Source: Phyllobacterium trifolii
GTDB lineage: Bacteria > Pseudomonadota > Alphaproteobacteria > Rhizobiales > Rhizobiaceae
DNA: 64,000 nucleotides
Assembly (NCBI RefSeq): GCF_014192095.1
Contig: NZ_JACHXN010000002.1
Coordinates: 310,001 to 374,000, forward strand
Direction of reading: 5' to 3'
Positions 1-9,975 of the stretch are shown here, piece after piece. Below the pieces are notes generated by a model. It saw nothing but the letters and a program-made list of their open reading frames with translations, was not told the DNA's origin and did no database searches. A program made the translations under genes and the position numbers. The stretch's first letter is position 1; every line of letters starts with the position of its first letter.

Positions 1-102
1 TTTGTCGATGCCGTCCTCAAAGATGGTGGTGAGCGGGCGAGCGTTCTTGCAGAGAAGACGATGCGCAATGTCCGTGATATTGTCGGATTTCTGCAGAACT
101 AG
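1..102 (+). CDS. trpS: Tryptophan--tRNA ligase, C-terminal fragment
   Basis: Only the last 33 codons are inside the window, in frame 1 and ending in TAG. The residues fit the C-terminal helix of class I tryptophanyl-tRNA synthetases, which end in a 'VLxDGxERAxxxAxxTxxxVxxIVGF' pattern; here VLKDGGERA is followed by VRDIVGFLQN. The enzyme charges tRNA-Trp in the cytosol. The order trpS - universal stress protein - nfuA is common in Brucella/Mesorhizobium relatives, which supports the call. The fragment is short, so the identification rests on this tail and on the neighbours. Confidence 0.7.
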   Translation, partial: FVDAVLKDGGERASVLAEKTMRNVRDIVGFLQN

Positions 103-155
103 ACCGCGCCAGGGAAGGCCTTGCGGATGTTCAATGCTTAGGGCAGGTTGCGCAC

Positions 156-644
156 ATGGTATCAAGACGTCTTAGCCGCGAAGCCGGCCACCGCCGCAAA
201 TTTCTGGCCGTCATTGACGAAACGCCGGAATGCGAGCGAGCTGTTGCCTATGCCTCGCGCCGGGCCAAGACGACCGGCGGTGTGCTCTTGCTGCTGTTCG
301 TTATCGATTCAGCAGACTTTCAGCAGTTTCTTGGGGTTGAACAGATCATGCGTGCGGAAGCCCAGGAGCGGGCCAATTCGACGCTCAGCAAGTTTGCCGC
401 CAGCGTCCGGGAAACGATAGGCATCGAGTCGGAACTTGCTGTTCGCGAAGGCATTACATCCGAAGAGATCCGGAAGCTCATCGAAGAAGATCAGGATATC
501 GCAATCCTTGTCCTGGCGGCTGGTTCCGGCAAGGACGGACCTGGCCCGCTTGTTCAATCGCTGGCAGGGCGAGAATCCTTTTCCATTCCGGTCACGGTCG
601 TGCCCTATAATCTATCGGACGAAGATGTTGACGCGATTACCTGA
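156..644 (+). CDS. Universal stress protein (UspA family)
   Basis: This 162-aa protein has a single Usp fold. The first strand, KFLAVIDETPECERAV (about residues 15-30), is the usual nucleotide-binding start of the family. The C-terminal half holds ILVLAAGSGKDGPGPLV and ends with the strand IPVTVVP, matching the G-2x-G-9x-G(S/T) region in modified form. A purine-rich stretch, agggcagg, lies upstream of the ATG at 156. Usp proteins are cytosolic stress-response proteins, often ATP-binding; no partner is known from this sequence. It sits between trpS and nfuA on the same strand and may be co-transcribed with trpS (53-base gap). Confidence 0.85.
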   Translation: MVSRRLSREAGHRRKFLAVIDETPECERAVAYASRRAKTTGGVLLLLFVIDSADFQQFLGVEQIMRAEAQERANSTLSKFAASVRETIGIESELAVREGITSEEIRKLIEEDQDIAILVLAAGSGKDGPGPLVQSLAGRESFSIPVTVVPYNLSDEDVDAIT

Positions 645-745
645 TTTCCGTCGACCAAACGTGATATAATCCTGACTTGAAGAGAATGGTTTAAAGGCCT
701 ATATGGCTATTTGAATAGTTCTAAACTAGATACGCGAGATCCGCC

Positions 746-1324
746 ATGTTCATCCAGACCGAAGCAACGCCCAATCCAGCGACCTTGAAGTTCTTGCCTG
801 GAAAGGTGGTGCTTGAAGAAGGAACCGCCGATTTCCGCGACGCAGTAAGTGCTGGCGAATCTTCACAGCTTGCTGGCAAGATTTTTGGCGTCCCGGGCGT
901 CACCGGCGTATTTTTCGGCTATGATTTTGTCACCGTCACCAAGAGCGAAGGCCCCGAGTGGCAACACCTGAAGCCTGCCATTCTAGGCGCGATCATGGAG
1001 CATTTCATGTCCGGCGCGCCGGTCATGGCCAATGTCAGCCAAATCGCTGACACCGCCCAGCGGGAGACCGATGGTGAATTCTTCGACAGCGCCGATACGG
1101 AAATCGTCGATACGATCAAGGAGCTTCTTGAAACCCGCGTCCGTCCCGCTGTGGCTCAGGACGGCGGCGATATCACATTCCGCGGTTATGAGAACGGCAC
1201 AGTGTTCCTGCACATGAAGGGTGCATGCTCGGGCTGCCCATCGTCGACTGCGACCCTTAAGCACGGCATTCAGAACCTTTTGAAGCATTTCGTTCCGGAA
1301 GTTCAGCAAGTCGAGTCGATCTGA
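746..1324 (+). CDS. nfuA: NfuA-type iron-sulfur cluster carrier (NifU N- and C-terminal domains)
   Basis: This 192-aa protein has two domains. The N-terminal Nfu domain (about 1-88) begins MFIQTEATPNPATLKF, the signature of the mitochondrial/alphaproteobacterial Nfu family. The C-terminal NifU domain (about 118-190) carries the cluster-binding CxxC at C161/C164 within GACSGCPSS. It binds a 4Fe-4S cluster between two subunits and delivers it to apo-enzymes such as lipoyl synthase. The length is normal for the family. The 100 bases upstream are AT-rich and hold an imperfect palindrome, TTTGAATAGTTCTAAA (713-728), that faintly recalls the Irr-type iron box; this link is weak. A rho-independent terminator follows. 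Confidence 0.93.
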   Translation: MFIQTEATPNPATLKFLPGKVVLEEGTADFRDAVSAGESSQLAGKIFGVPGVTGVFFGYDFVTVTKSEGPEWQHLKPAILGAIMEHFMSGAPVMANVSQIADTAQRETDGEFFDSADTEIVDTIKELLETRVRPAVAQDGGDITFRGYENGTVFLHMKGACSGCPSSTATLKHGIQNLLKHFVPEVQQVESI

Positions 1325-1344
1325 ATTTTCAGTTTGGTGATTGA

Positions 1345-1372
1345 AAAGGCCGCTTTTGAGCGGCCTTTTTTA
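1345..1372 (+). terminator. Rho-independent terminator after nfuA
   Basis: AAAGGCCGC / GCGGCCTTT form a 9-bp stem with a six-base loop, followed by more T residues. The A-rich 5' side means the hairpin can also act on the opposite strand, so it probably ends both nfuA and the convergent xylose transporter operon. Confidence 0.9.
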
Positions 1373-1377
1373 TTGCT

Positions 1378-2157
1378 CTACTTCACCGCGCCAGGTCCTG
1401 GTATCGCACCGGGCGGGCATTTGCCGAGGATGATCATGCCGAGCACTTCGTCCTCGTTGACATCGCCAACCTTGGCGGTGCCAACCACCTGACCGTTTTT
1501 CATCACCGCCACCCGATCAGCGAGATGGAATACGTCATGGATATCGTGGCTGATGAGAAAGATACCGATGCCTTCACTCTTCAATTGCTTGATTAGTTCG
1601 CCGACCTGTGCGGTTTCCTGTGGTCCCAGCGCCGCAGTGGGCTCGTCCATGATCAGTATTCGGGCGTTGAACAAGATCGCACGTGCAATCGCCACGGATT
1701 GCCGCTGACCGCCCGAGAGTGCCTTGACGGGGTCCTTGAAGCGCTGAAACCGTGGATTGAGCCTACCCATGACTTCGCGCGCGCTGTGCTCCATCGCGAC
1801 GTCATCGAGAGTACCCCAAGGTGTCATCAATTCTCGGCCGAGATAGAGATTGGCGGCTGTGTCCACATTGTCCGCCAGTGCCAGGGTTTGATAGATCGTC
1901 TCGATGCCATAGGCCTTGGCGTCACGCGGATTGTTGATTGCCGCTTCTTCCCCGTTGACCTTGATCGTACCATTGTCGCGCTTGTAGGCGCCCGACAGTA
2001 TCTTGATCAAGGTCGATTTGCCGGCACCGTTGTGGCCGAGAAGAGCAACGACTTCACCCGGAAAAAGATCGATCGAAGCTCCATCAACTGCACGGATGCC
2101 ACCAAAGGCAATAGAGATATCTTCCATGTCGATGAGAGGCGTGTGTGTGTTGATCAT
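1378..2157 (-). CDS. Sugar ABC transporter ATP-binding protein (xylose importer, single-domain)
   Basis: This 259-aa ATPase powers the importer encoded with XylF and XylH. Walker [10 protein letters not shown] is near residues 42-50, the signature [14 protein letters not shown] near 148-161, and Walker [13 protein letters not shown] follows. It contains one ABC domain, whereas E. coli XylG has two fused domains (about 510 aa). It resembles the half-size FrcA/XylG-like ATPases of rhizobia, which presumably work as homodimers. The ATG at 2157 is preceded by gagggagg at good spacing, and the gene starts 13 bases after the permease stop. It is the last gene of the xylF-xylH-ATPase operon. Confidence 0.9.
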   Translation of the reverse strand: MINTHTPLIDMEDISIAFGGIRAVDGASIDLFPGEVVALLGHNGAGKSTLIKILSGAYKRDNGTIKVNGEEAAINNPRDAKAYGIETIYQTLALADNVDTAANLYLGRELMTPWGTLDDVAMEHSAREVMGRLNPRFQRFKDPVKALSGGQRQSVAIARAILFNARILIMDEPTAALGPQETAQVGELIKQLKSEGIGIFLISHDIHDVFHLADRVAVMKNGQVVGTAKVGDVNEDEVLGMIILGKCPPGAIPGPGAVK

Positions 2158-2170
2158 GATTTGTCCTCCC

Positions 2171-3523
2171 TCAAGCTGTACGGCGGCGATAGATTGTGTC
2201 CAGCCAGACGGCTACGACAAGAACCAGACCGACAACGATATTCTGCAATGGCGTATCGAGACCAAGCAAAACCATGCCTGTGCTTAGTGATTGCATCAGC
2301 ACCGCACCGATCATGGCACCGGCAATGGTACCGACACCGCCAGCGAGGGACGTTCCACCGATAACAGCTGCGGCGATGGTCAGGAGTTCATCGAGGGTGC
2401 CTTGTGCATTGGTTGCCGCGTTGAGTCGAGCAGTGGAAATGGCGCCCGCAATAGCGCAGAGAATCCCCATAATGATGAAAATCTTCATCGTCACCCAGCG
2501 CGTATTGATACCGGCAAGGTCTGCCGCTTCCGGATTACCACCCATGGCGAAGACATAACGGCCGAAACGGGTGCGCGTCGACATGAACGTCATGATAAGG
2601 CCCGCCGCAACAGCAATCAGCACCGGAATTGCAATGCCGTGTGAGATTAACAGCCCGCCATCGGGAATTGTGATGTTGTTGGCTTCGGCATATTTACGGA
2701 CGATACCGATCGGCCAGTAATATGCGTTGGCAATGGCGACTGCGCCGAGCACAAGAACGCACCCCACGGCGGCCATGAAGACTTCCGCCCATATCGGACG
2801 ACGGGGAAAGTTGAAACGTTTACGCTGTCGCCGGCCGTTAATGATCATGCCGACGATGGCGACACAGGCAATGACGCCGACAATCCAGCTCCAGAATGCA
2901 CCGATTGAACCCTCAGGGCCTCCGCCCATAAGACGGAATGTCGAGTCCATCGGCGCAACCGTGCGGCCTGAGGTAACCCACCATGCAGCACCACGCCATA
3001 CCAGAAGGCCACCAAGCGTAACGATGAAAGCGGGCACGCCCAGGAATGCAATTATAAAGCCCTGAAAACCGCCGATGAGCGCGCCGGTGATGACGCCAAC
3101 ACCAAGTGCAATGATCCAAGTGGCCGGATGCTCGAAACCAATTAGCCTTGGCAGGAACTCGGCTTGCGTCACGCCCATGATCATACCGACAAAGCCGAGA
3201 ATCGAGCCAACAGACAGATCAATGTTACGCGTAACTATGATCAGCACCATGCCTGTTGCCATGACAGCAATAGACGATGTCTGTACCGAAAGGTTCCAAA
3301 GATTGCGTGGCGTCAGAAACTGACCGTCGATGAAATTGTTCAGTGTCAGAAATTGCCCGTTGACCTTTGCACCAGTCATAAACTGGAAAACAAGCCAAAT
3401 GACGACCATCGCTCCGATCATGCCGAGAAGGCGTGTGTCGAGCTCTGTCGCCTTGAAGAACCTGGCGACAATGCCGAGCTCCGAAGAGCGGGCCCGATCA
3501 AGACTGATGGCCGGATCACTCAT
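2171..3523 (-). CDS. xylH: D-xylose ABC transporter permease
   Basis: This 450-aa integral membrane protein belongs to the BPD_transp_2 (ribose/xylose permease) family. It has about ten hydrophobic segments, and the family motif region [13 protein letters not shown] lies near residues 105-117. A second conserved region, [18 protein letters not shown], is near the C-terminus. It forms the inner-membrane channel for the sugar bound by XylF. It is longer than the 393-aa E. coli XylH because of an N-terminal extension and a polar loop ([13 protein letters not shown]). The start codon at 3523 has a GGGAG Shine-Dalgarno. Confidence 0.9.
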   Translation of the reverse strand: MSDPAISLDRARSSELGIVARFFKATELDTRLLGMIGAMVVIWLVFQFMTGAKVNGQFLTLNNFIDGQFLTPRNLWNLSVQTSSIAVMATGMVLIIVTRNIDLSVGSILGFVGMIMGVTQAEFLPRLIGFEHPATWIIALGVGVITGALIGGFQGFIIAFLGVPAFIVTLGGLLVWRGAAWWVTSGRTVAPMDSTFRLMGGGPEGSIGAFWSWIVGVIACVAIVGMIINGRRQRKRFNFPRRPIWAEVFMAAVGCVLVLGAVAIANAYYWPIGIVRKYAEANNITIPDGGLLISHGIAIPVLIAVAAGLIMTFMSTRTRFGRYVFAMGGNPEAADLAGINTRWVTMKIFIIMGILCAIAGAISTARLNAATNAQGTLDELLTIAAAVIGGTSLAGGVGTIAGAMIGAVLMQSLSTGMVLLGLDTPLQNIVVGLVLVVAVWLDTIYRRRTA

Positions 3524-3553
3524 TTTATTCTCCCAGTTCCATGTTCTTTTTAA

Positions 3554-3584
3554 AACGCCGCCGATCCAGTAGACCAGCGGCGTT
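3554..3584 (-). promoter_or_regulatory. Intercistronic stem-loop between xylF and xylH
   Basis: AACGCCGC and GCGGCGTT form a perfect 8-bp stem around a 15-base loop in the 84-base gap downstream of the binding-protein gene. Such hairpins usually protect the 3' end of the highly expressed binding-protein mRNA and lower expression of downstream transporter genes. That role is inferred. Confidence 0.6.
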
Positions 3585-3607
3585 CGATTTTAACAGATTT
3601 GAACGGT

Positions 3608-4651
3608 TTACTTGCAGGCTGGTACCGAACCCGCCTTCACGCCCTGACAGACCACGTCCTTCTTCACCCAGCCAGCGTCGATGACGACATCGAGGTTATC
3701 CTTGGTGACAGGAACCGGAGTGAGGAATACAGCGTTGACCTCAACCTTGTTGACGCCGCCAGCAAACTTCTGAACGTTCGGAATTTCTTCCATCTTCTTG
3801 CCGTCTGCTAGGGCCGAGGCGATGCCTGCAGCTTGCTTGCCAAGTTCACGGGAGTCCTTCCAGATCGTCACGGTCTGCGTGCCGAGTGCTACGCGGTTAA
3901 GTGCGGCGAAATCGGCATCCTGACCGGAAACGGGAACCGTGCCGGCAAGACCTTGAGCCTGCAGCGCTGCGATAGCACCGCCGGCTGTTCCATCGTTGGC
4001 AGCAACGACGGCATCGACCTTGTTGTCATTGGCAGTCAGAAACTGTTCCATGTTCTTCTGGGCGTTGGCAGGAAGCCAGCCATCCGTATAGGCTTCACCG
4101 ACGTTCTTGATCTTGCCGGAGTCGATGGCCTCTTTCAGCACTTCCTGGGCGCCGGAGAAAAGGAAATCTGCGTTCGGATCAGCGGAGCTGCCCTTGATGA
4201 AGACGTAGTTGCCTTCAGGCTTCACAGCAAATACGCCACGCGCCTGCATGCGGCCGACTTCCTTGTTGTCGAACGTAATGTAGAACGCATCCTTGTTTTC
4301 GATCAGGCGGTCATAGCCTACGACCGGAATGCCTTCAGCAACGGCCTTCTCGACAGCAGGTCCGATGGCGCTTGAATCTTGCGCCAAAATGATAAGGGCA
4401 TTGGCGCCTTGCGAAATCAGGCTTTCAACATCGGTCAACTGCTTGGAAGCAGAGGACTGTGCATCTGCCGAGATGTACTTGTCGCCATTGGCTTCCAGCG
4501 CTTTCTTGATCGCAGCTTCGTCTGTCTTCCAGCGTTCTTCCTGGAAATTCGACCACGATACACCGACGATCTTGTCCTTCGCCAGAACGGGGCCGGCAAA
4601 TGATACAGCAAGGACAGCAGCCCCCGCCAATGCGGTTGCATATTTCTTCAT
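3608..4651 (-). CDS. xylF: D-xylose-binding periplasmic protein
   Basis: This 347-aa solute-binding protein starts with a Sec signal peptide, [19 protein letters not shown], with probable cleavage after VLA. The mature part ([20 protein letters not shown]) matches XylF closely: it has the type I periplasmic fold and typical sugar-contact regions such as [15 protein letters not shown] and [13 protein letters not shown]. It binds D-xylose in the periplasm and delivers it to XylH. I chose the ATG at 4651 because the signal peptide begins there and gggaggg precedes it; the open frame runs 24 codons further upstream without purpose. It is the first gene of the transporter operon and is divergent from xylR. 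Confidence 0.93.
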   Translation of the reverse strand: MKKYATALAGAAVLAVSFAGPVLAKDKIVGVSWSNFQEERWKTDEAAIKKALEANGDKYISADAQSSASKQLTDVESLISQGANALIILAQDSSAIGPAVEKAVAEGIPVVGYDRLIENKDAFYITFDNKEVGRMQARGVFAVKPEGNYVFIKGSSADPNADFLFSGAQEVLKEAIDSGKIKNVGEAYTDGWLPANAQKNMEQFLTANDNKVDAVVAANDGTAGGAIAALQAQGLAGTVPVSGQDADFAALNRVALGTQTVTIWKDSRELGKQAAGIASALADGKKMEEIPNVQKFAGGVNKVEVNAVFLTPVPVTKDNLDVVIDAGWVKKDVVCQGVKAGSVPACK

Positions 4652-4733
4652 GGTAACCCTCCCGGTGCATTTAGCACGTTGACTGAATGGATGCAGGCAC
4701 TTTACCTCCGGCCAGCATCTCAAACCTCTTTAA

Positions 4734-4746
4734 TTCGAGGCTCGAA
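4734..4746. promoter_or_regulatory. Small inverted repeat in the xylF-xylR intergenic region (candidate operator)
   Basis: TTCGAG-G-CTCGAA is a perfect 6-1-6 inverted repeat 83 bases upstream of the xylF start, within the 208-base divergent region. ROK regulators bind inverted repeats, so this is a candidate XylR site. There is no second site to support it. Confidence 0.35.
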
Positions 4747-4859
4747 AAAAATAGTGACTTAAAAGCATTTACGTGTCAACTTAGATTTTCGTAGCATGGC
4801 ACACCGCGCCGCATGGGGTATTGTGGTGCACTGGAATCAGGTTTTTGGGAGGAAATCGT

Positions 4860-6107
4860 TTGTTCCTAGATGAGATTGCGCGTCCTGACGACGTCAGGCG
4901 GCAGAACCGACGGCTTGTGCTCGCTACGTTGCGGCGTCACGGACTACTTTCTCGCACAGACATCGTAGCGCAAACCGGCCTCAGTCCGTCTACCGTCTCA
5001 GCCATCACGACCGCGCTCATTTCGGAGGGAATTATAGCCGAAAGCCGCGACGGCGATATCATCGCCAATAGGCGTGGACGCCCTCAGGTGGCACTCACGC
5101 TGAACCCGGCGGTAGCGACGGTTGCAACCGTCGAACTCGCGCTCAATCTCGTCCATGCAGTTCTGTTCGACTACAAAGGCCAGATGATCGCCGAGGAATT
5201 CCACCGCGTTTCAACACTCGATGCAAAGTCGGATGATCTGATCCATTCCATATGCCTGATGCTTGACAATCTGCTCGAAAGCCGTCCGCCCAACGCAGGT
5301 CGGCTCATGCATATTTCGATGGGCGTGCAGGGCGTGACCGACGCGGCAAGAGCAACCATGCTGTGGTCGCCGATCACTCCGGATAGCAATATCTCTTTTG
5401 GAGATGCCCTCTCCAAGCGGTATGGTGTTGCAGTCGCTGTTGCCAATGACTGCAACATGATTGCCGAGGCGCTACGCTGGATTGATCCAGAGCACTACGC
5501 AGAGGACTTTGCGGCAATCCTCCTATCCCACGGGATCGGCATGGGCCTTTACCTTAAAGGCAAGCCCTTTCTCGGTGCTCACTCCTCCGCCGCGGAGTTC
5601 GGTCACATGTTGCATGTACCAAATGGCGCACTTTGCCGTTGCGGACGTCATGGGTGTATCGAAGCCTATGCCAGTGACTATGCCATTTTAAGGAGGACAT
5701 CCGGTCAGGACGAGAAAGCCCAGCCGGCACAGGATGTCGACGCTGCAACCTATAATGAGATTGCCAACCGGGCGCGCACTCGCGACGGCGAAGAGCGCGC
5801 CGCTTTCCGCAAGGCAGGTCAGGCAATAGGTTCCGGTTTGCGGAGCCTGTATTCCCTGATCGACCCCATTCCGGTCGCATTGGTTGGATCGGGCGCAGCT
5901 GTTTTCGACCTCATCGAAGATGAACTGCGCGATATTGTTTCCAGCACCTCCGGCTGGGGGGCAGCGCAGGAGTTGAGCATACGTTGCTATCCGGATGAAC
6001 ATCCGCTCATCCTGCAAGGCTGTATGATGACTTCACTGCTTCACCTCGACACACAGGTTTTTGCCCCGGGCGACGCAGGTGATACGCCAATTAAACGGGC
6101 AATTTGA
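4860..6107 (+). CDS. xylR: ROK-family transcriptional regulator of xylose genes (XylR-like)
   Basis: This protein of about 415 aa has an N-terminal winged helix-turn-helix (RRHGLLSRTDIVAQTGLSPS) and a C-terminal ROK sugar-kinase fold. The ROK zinc-binding motif is visible as CRCGRHGCIEAY near the middle. Such proteins repress xylose genes until xylose binds. The likely start is TTG at 4860, since gggagga lies just before it; the frame is open 13 codons further up. The position between divergent xylF and xylBA supports the assignment. The stop is 22 bases before xylB, so regulator and enzymes may share a transcript. Confidence 0.88.
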   Translation: MFLDEIARPDDVRRQNRRLVLATLRRHGLLSRTDIVAQTGLSPSTVSAITTALISEGIIAESRDGDIIANRRGRPQVALTLNPAVATVATVELALNLVHAVLFDYKGQMIAEEFHRVSTLDAKSDDLIHSICLMLDNLLESRPPNAGRLMHISMGVQGVTDAARATMLWSPITPDSNISFGDALSKRYGVAVAVANDCNMIAEALRWIDPEHYAEDFAAILLSHGIGMGLYLKGKPFLGAHSSAAEFGHMLHVPNGALCRCGRHGCIEAYASDYAILRRTSGQDEKAQPAQDVDAATYNEIANRARTRDGEERAAFRKAGQAIGSGLRSLYSLIDPIPVALVGSGAAVFDLIEDELRDIVSSTSGWGAAQELSIRCYPDEHPLILQGCMMTSLLHLDTQVFAPGDAGDTPIKRAI

Positions 6108-6129
6108 ACAGAATTCAGGAGGAGAATCC

Positions 6130-7584
6130 ATGTATCTTGGCCTTGATTTGGGCACGTCCGGCGTCAAGGCGCTGTTGATCGGCGAAGACCAATCGGTCAT
6201 CGGATCCGGAACCGGGACGCTCGATATTTCACGACCGCATTCCGGCTGGTCGGAGCAGGATCCATCGCATTGGATCAAGGCCACCGAAGACGCAATTCAG
6301 GCGCTCAAAACCACGCACGCAAAGGAGCTCGCTGCGGTCAAAGGTATTGGCCTATCCGGCCAGATGCATGGCGCGACGCTGCTCGACAGCAATGACCAGG
6401 TACTTCGCCCCTGCATCCTGTGGAATGATACCCGCAGCCACAAGGAGGCTGCTGAACTCGACAGCGATCCGAAGTTTCGGGCGCTGAGCGGCAACATTGT
6501 TTTTCCGGGGTTTACCGCACCGAAGGTCGTTTGGGTCAGGAACAACGAGCCCGAGATCTTTGCCAAGCTGCGCCGCGTGCTGTTGCCAAAAGATTATTTG
6601 CGGTTGTGGCTCACCGGGGAACATGTGTCGGAAATGTCGGATGCTGCGGGAACGTCATGGCTCGATGTCGGCAAGCGCGCATGGTCGTCGGAGCTTCTCG
6701 CCGCAACCGGTCTCGATGTCAGCCACATGCCTTCGCTGGTCGAGGGGACCGAAGTCTCCGGTACCCTCAAGGCTGATCTCGCTTCGCGGTGGGGCATGGG
6801 CAGCAGCGTTGTGGTTGCGGGCGGAGCGGGCGACAATGCCGCTTCGGCCTGCGGCATGGGGACGGTCGGCGAAGGCCATGCCTTCGTCTCGCTGGGAACA
6901 TCCGGCGTGATCTTTGCTGCCAATGGCTCCTATCTGCCAAATCCGGAGAGCGCTGTTCACACATTCTGCCATGCCCTGCCCGATACCTGGCACCAGATGG
7001 GTGTTATCCTGTCGGCGACCGATGCCCTGAATTGGTACGCTGGCATTACATCACGCAAACCTGCCGAACTTACCGGAGAACTCGGCGATGAGCTGCGTGC
7101 ACCTTCCGGCGTGACATTCCTGCCCTATCTTTCCGGTGAACGTACGCCGCTGAACGATTCCGCAATTCGGGGTTCGTTTCAAGGGCTTGAGCATGCCAGC
7201 GACCGCGCGGTCCTCACACAGGCAGTCTTGGAGGGCGTGGCTTTCGCATTTCGCGATTGCCTCAACGCACTTGCGGCGGCGGGCACTAAACTCGATCGTG
7301 TTACCGCGGTCGGCGGCGGATCACGTTCGACCTATTGGCTTAAAGCCATCGCAACTGCGCTCAATATCCCCATCGACGTGCCGGCGGATGGCGATTTCGG
7401 CGCGGCTTTCGGCGCCGCGCGCCTCGGATTGATCGCTGCTGAAAAAGCCGATCCACGGGCGATTTGCGCCGCGCCAGCAACCGACTACACGATCGAACCG
7501 GAAGCCAGGCTCACCGGTGATTTCGACGCGGCGTACAATCGCTACCACAATCTCTACCCAGCATTAAAAGGAGTTCAATCATGA
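6130..7584 (+). CDS. xylB: Xylulokinase
   Basis: This 484-aa FGGY-family kinase phosphorylates D-xylulose to xylulose 5-phosphate in the cytosol. [17 protein letters not shown] is the N-terminal phosphate-binding loop, [13 protein letters not shown] is the conserved substrate-binding segment, and [14 protein letters not shown] is the C-terminal FGGY signature region. Its length is typical. The ATG at 6130 follows aggagga. The stop overlaps the xylA start by four bases (ATGA), so the two are translationally coupled. The order B-A is the reverse of E. coli. Confidence 0.95.
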   Translation: MYLGLDLGTSGVKALLIGEDQSVIGSGTGTLDISRPHSGWSEQDPSHWIKATEDAIQALKTTHAKELAAVKGIGLSGQMHGATLLDSNDQVLRPCILWNDTRSHKEAAELDSDPKFRALSGNIVFPGFTAPKVVWVRNNEPEIFAKLRRVLLPKDYLRLWLTGEHVSEMSDAAGTSWLDVGKRAWSSELLAATGLDVSHMPSLVEGTEVSGTLKADLASRWGMGSSVVVAGGAGDNAASACGMGTVGEGHAFVSLGTSGVIFAANGSYLPNPESAVHTFCHALPDTWHQMGVILSATDALNWYAGITSRKPAELTGELGDELRAPSGVTFLPYLSGERTPLNDSAIRGSFQGLEHASDRAVLTQAVLEGVAFAFRDCLNALAAAGTKLDRVTAVGGGSRSTYWLKAIATALNIPIDVPADGDFGAAFGAARLGLIAAEKADPRAICAAPATDYTIEPEARLTGDFDAAYNRYHNLYPALKGVQS

Positions 7585-8891
7585 GCAGCGGATTTTTCGG
7601 CGACGTAAAACCAGTCAAGTACGAAGGGCCGGACAGCACCAATCCGCTCGCCTATCGCTTTTACAACCCTGACGAGATCGTTCTTGGCAAACGGCTTGAG
7701 GACCATTTGCGGTTTGCCGTCGCCTATTGGCATTCGTTCGTCTGGCCGGGCGGCGACCCGTTCGGCGGACAGACCTTCGAGCGTCCCTGGTTCAACGATA
7801 CGATGGATGGGGCCAAGCTCAAGGCGGACGTGGCATTCGAAATGTTCTCGATCCTCGGCGCGCCCTACTTCTGCTTCCATGATGCGGACGTGCGCCCGGA
7901 AGGCGACAGCATCGCGGAAAGCGACAAGCGCCTGCATGAAATTGCTGATTATTTTGCGGCAAAGATGGAAAAGACCGGCACCAAGCTTCTGTGGGGCACC
8001 GCCAACCTCTTTTCCAACCGCCGCTACATGTCGGGCGCCGCGACCAATCCTGACCCGGAGGTCTTTGCCTATGCCGCCGCGACGGTGAAAACCTGTATCG
8101 ATGTGACGCAAAAGCTGAAGGGCGAGAACTACGTTCTTTGGGGCGGACGCGAAGGCTACGAAACGCTGCTGAACACCGACATGAAGCGCGAACTCGACCA
8201 GATGGGCCGGTTTTTGAGCCTCGTTGTCGACTACAAGCACAAGATCGGTTTCAAGGGCGCGATCCTGATCGAACCGAAGCCACAGGAGCCAACCAAGCAT
8301 CAGTATGACTACGATGCCGCGACGGTTTATGGTTTCCTCAAGCGTTTTGGCCTCGAGAAAGAGGTCAAGGTCAATCTGGAACAGGGCCACGCCATTCTCG
8401 CCGGGCATTCCTTCGAGCATGAAATCGCCACGGCGGCCGCGCTTGGCATTTTCGGTTCGATCGACATGAACCGCAATGATTACCAGTCCGGCTGGGATAC
8501 GGATCAGTTCCCGAACAATGTCCCGGAAGTTGCGGTCGCCTATTACGAGATTCTCAAGGCTGGCGGCTTTACGTCTGGCGGCACGAACTTCGACGCCAAG
8601 CTGCGCCGCCAGTCGCTTGATCCGCAGGATTTGTTGGTCGCGCATATCGGCGGCATGGACACTTGCGCGCGGGGCCTCAAGGCTGCGGCGAAGATGGTCG
8701 AGGACAAGGTTTTGACCGGGTTTGTCGATGATCGCTATGCCGGCTGGTCGACACAGCAAGCGCAGGCCATGCTCTCTGGAAAGGTCTCGCTTGAAGAGAT
8801 CGCAAAGCAAGTGAACGACAGAAACCTGCAACCGCAGCCGCGGTCCGGACGCCAGGAATATCTGGAAAACGTCGTCAATCGCTACGTTTGA
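7581..8891 (+). CDS. xylA: Xylose isomerase
   Basis: This 436-aa enzyme interconverts D-xylose and D-xylulose. It is a class II xylose isomerase: it begins with the long-form N-terminus [20 protein letters not shown] and carries the catalytic [12 protein letters not shown] (His near 101), [16 protein letters not shown], and the metal ligands in [15 protein letters not shown] and INLEQGHA-type segments (here [18 protein letters not shown]). The length matches class II enzymes. It is the last gene of xylR-xylB-xylA, and a perfect 34-bp palindrome follows. Confidence 0.97.
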   Translation: MSSGFFGDVKPVKYEGPDSTNPLAYRFYNPDEIVLGKRLEDHLRFAVAYWHSFVWPGGDPFGGQTFERPWFNDTMDGAKLKADVAFEMFSILGAPYFCFHDADVRPEGDSIAESDKRLHEIADYFAAKMEKTGTKLLWGTANLFSNRRYMSGAATNPDPEVFAYAAATVKTCIDVTQKLKGENYVLWGGREGYETLLNTDMKRELDQMGRFLSLVVDYKHKIGFKGAILIEPKPQEPTKHQYDYDAATVYGFLKRFGLEKEVKVNLEQGHAILAGHSFEHEIATAAALGIFGSIDMNRNDYQSGWDTDQFPNNVPEVAVAYYEILKAGGFTSGGTNFDAKLRRQSLDPQDLLVAHIGGMDTCARGLKAAAKMVEDKVLTGFVDDRYAGWSTQQAQAMLSGKVSLEEIAKQVNDRNLQPQPRSGRQEYLENVVNRYV

Positions 8892-8903
8892 CGCTACTCG
8901 TGA

Positions 8904-8937
8904 AAGGAATAAGTTCTCAGCTGAGAACTTATTCCTT
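8904..8937. terminator. Perfect 34-bp palindrome downstream of xylA
   Basis: The half-site AAGGAATAAGTTCTCAG (17 bases) is followed directly by its exact complement, giving a 17-bp stem with no spacer. It starts 12 bases after the xylA stop. It probably acts as a 3' stem-loop/terminator, though there is no T-tract; a dimeric-protein operator is the alternative. The rest of the gap (8938-9103) holds nothing I recognise. Confidence 0.55.
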
Positions 8938-9103
8938 AGAGCTTTGGGAATAGAGCCGGCGAATCTTTGTGCGGGTTCACTCCGTTTTTGCGTGAAAACA
9001 AGCTATTCTTGCGCCAAATTCGCCAAAACTTATCCCGAATTTCGTGGCGAAACCGTGACTTTTTCGCGGCATTGCGCCGCAATTGGCGCCGGCCAAGCGC
9101 GCT

Positions 9104-9853
9104 CTAAACGTGCTGGCCGCCGTTGATATGGATCTCGGAACCCGTCACATATGATGACGATTCGGTGCACAGGAAGTAGATCGTTTCAGCCACCTCGGCC
9201 GTCTTACCCAGCCGCCGCAGCGGCAGATGTTCTATCATTTTGTCGGTGCCAGGAGACAAGATCGCCGTGTCGATTTCACCCGGTGCAATTGCATTGACGC
9301 GAATGCCATGCGGCCCGAAGTCTGACGCCATTTCGCGTGTAAGAGATGCCAGTGCCGCCTTGGACGTGGCATAGGCGGTGCCCGCGAAAGGATGGACGCG
9401 GCTGCCGGCAATCGATGTCACGTTCACCACAGATCCCTGCGCCGCCTCAAGTTCGGCAAAAAGCCCCCGCGCCAGCATGATAGGCGCGAAGAAATTTACC
9501 TGGAATACGCTCATCCATGTCTGCATGGGGGTCTCGATGGAATCGAGACGGGCACCCGAACTGTTCTTCGGTGAAATACCGGCATTGTTGACCAGCGCAT
9601 TGAGCTTGCCGCCCTCCACCGCGAGCCTCTGCCGGATTTCAGACACCGCATGATCGACATCGGCGGGGTCTGCAAGATCGACTTTTATGTGATCGTCGGG
9701 GCCAGCCGGCCAGGGGCAATTATCGTCGAAGCTTTGGCGGGAACAGGTGATGACTCGCCAACCGGCGCGCGAGAAGCGTTTTACAGTGGCGTGGCCGATA
9801 CCGCGGCTCGCGCCCGTCAGGACAAGTACCTTGCGTGGTTCTTCGTTGGTCAT
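9104..9853 (-). CDS. SDR-family oxidoreductase
   Basis: This 249-aa classical short-chain dehydrogenase has the cofactor motif [10 protein letters not shown] (TGxxxGxG) near residues 12-21, NNAGIS (NNAG), the catalytic Ser in [15 protein letters not shown], and YATSKAALA (YxxxK). It ends ...[16 protein letters not shown], the usual SDR tail. The substrate cannot be read from the sequence. The chosen start at 9853 ([15 protein letters not shown]) follows cggag; the frame is open 22 codons further. It is divergent from glpK with a 122-base gap, but a functional link to glycerol is unproven. Confidence 0.87.
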   Translation of the reverse strand: MTNEEPRKVLVLTGASRGIGHATVKRFSRAGWRVITCSRQSFDDNCPWPAGPDDHIKVDLADPADVDHAVSEIRQRLAVEGGKLNALVNNAGISPKNSSGARLDSIETPMQTWMSVFQVNFFAPIMLARGLFAELEAAQGSVVNVTSIAGSRVHPFAGTAYATSKAALASLTREMASDFGPHGIRVNAIAPGEIDTAILSPGTDKMIEHLPLRRLGKTAEVAETIYFLCTESSSYVTGSEIHINGGQHV

Positions 9854-9975
9854 GGGAATACTCCGTTGCACCAGCAATAGCTTATCGCACTGCAAAATTC
9901 GAGGCATATCATGTCGCAACGATTGATCCGCCCGGGCGAAGCCAATATCGTGGCGCGCAGATCAAGGGGGGAAGC

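Noticed and set aside
8944-9126. 60-codon frame after xylA
   Set aside because: No ribosome binding site, biased residues, and it overlaps the 3' end of the SDR gene.
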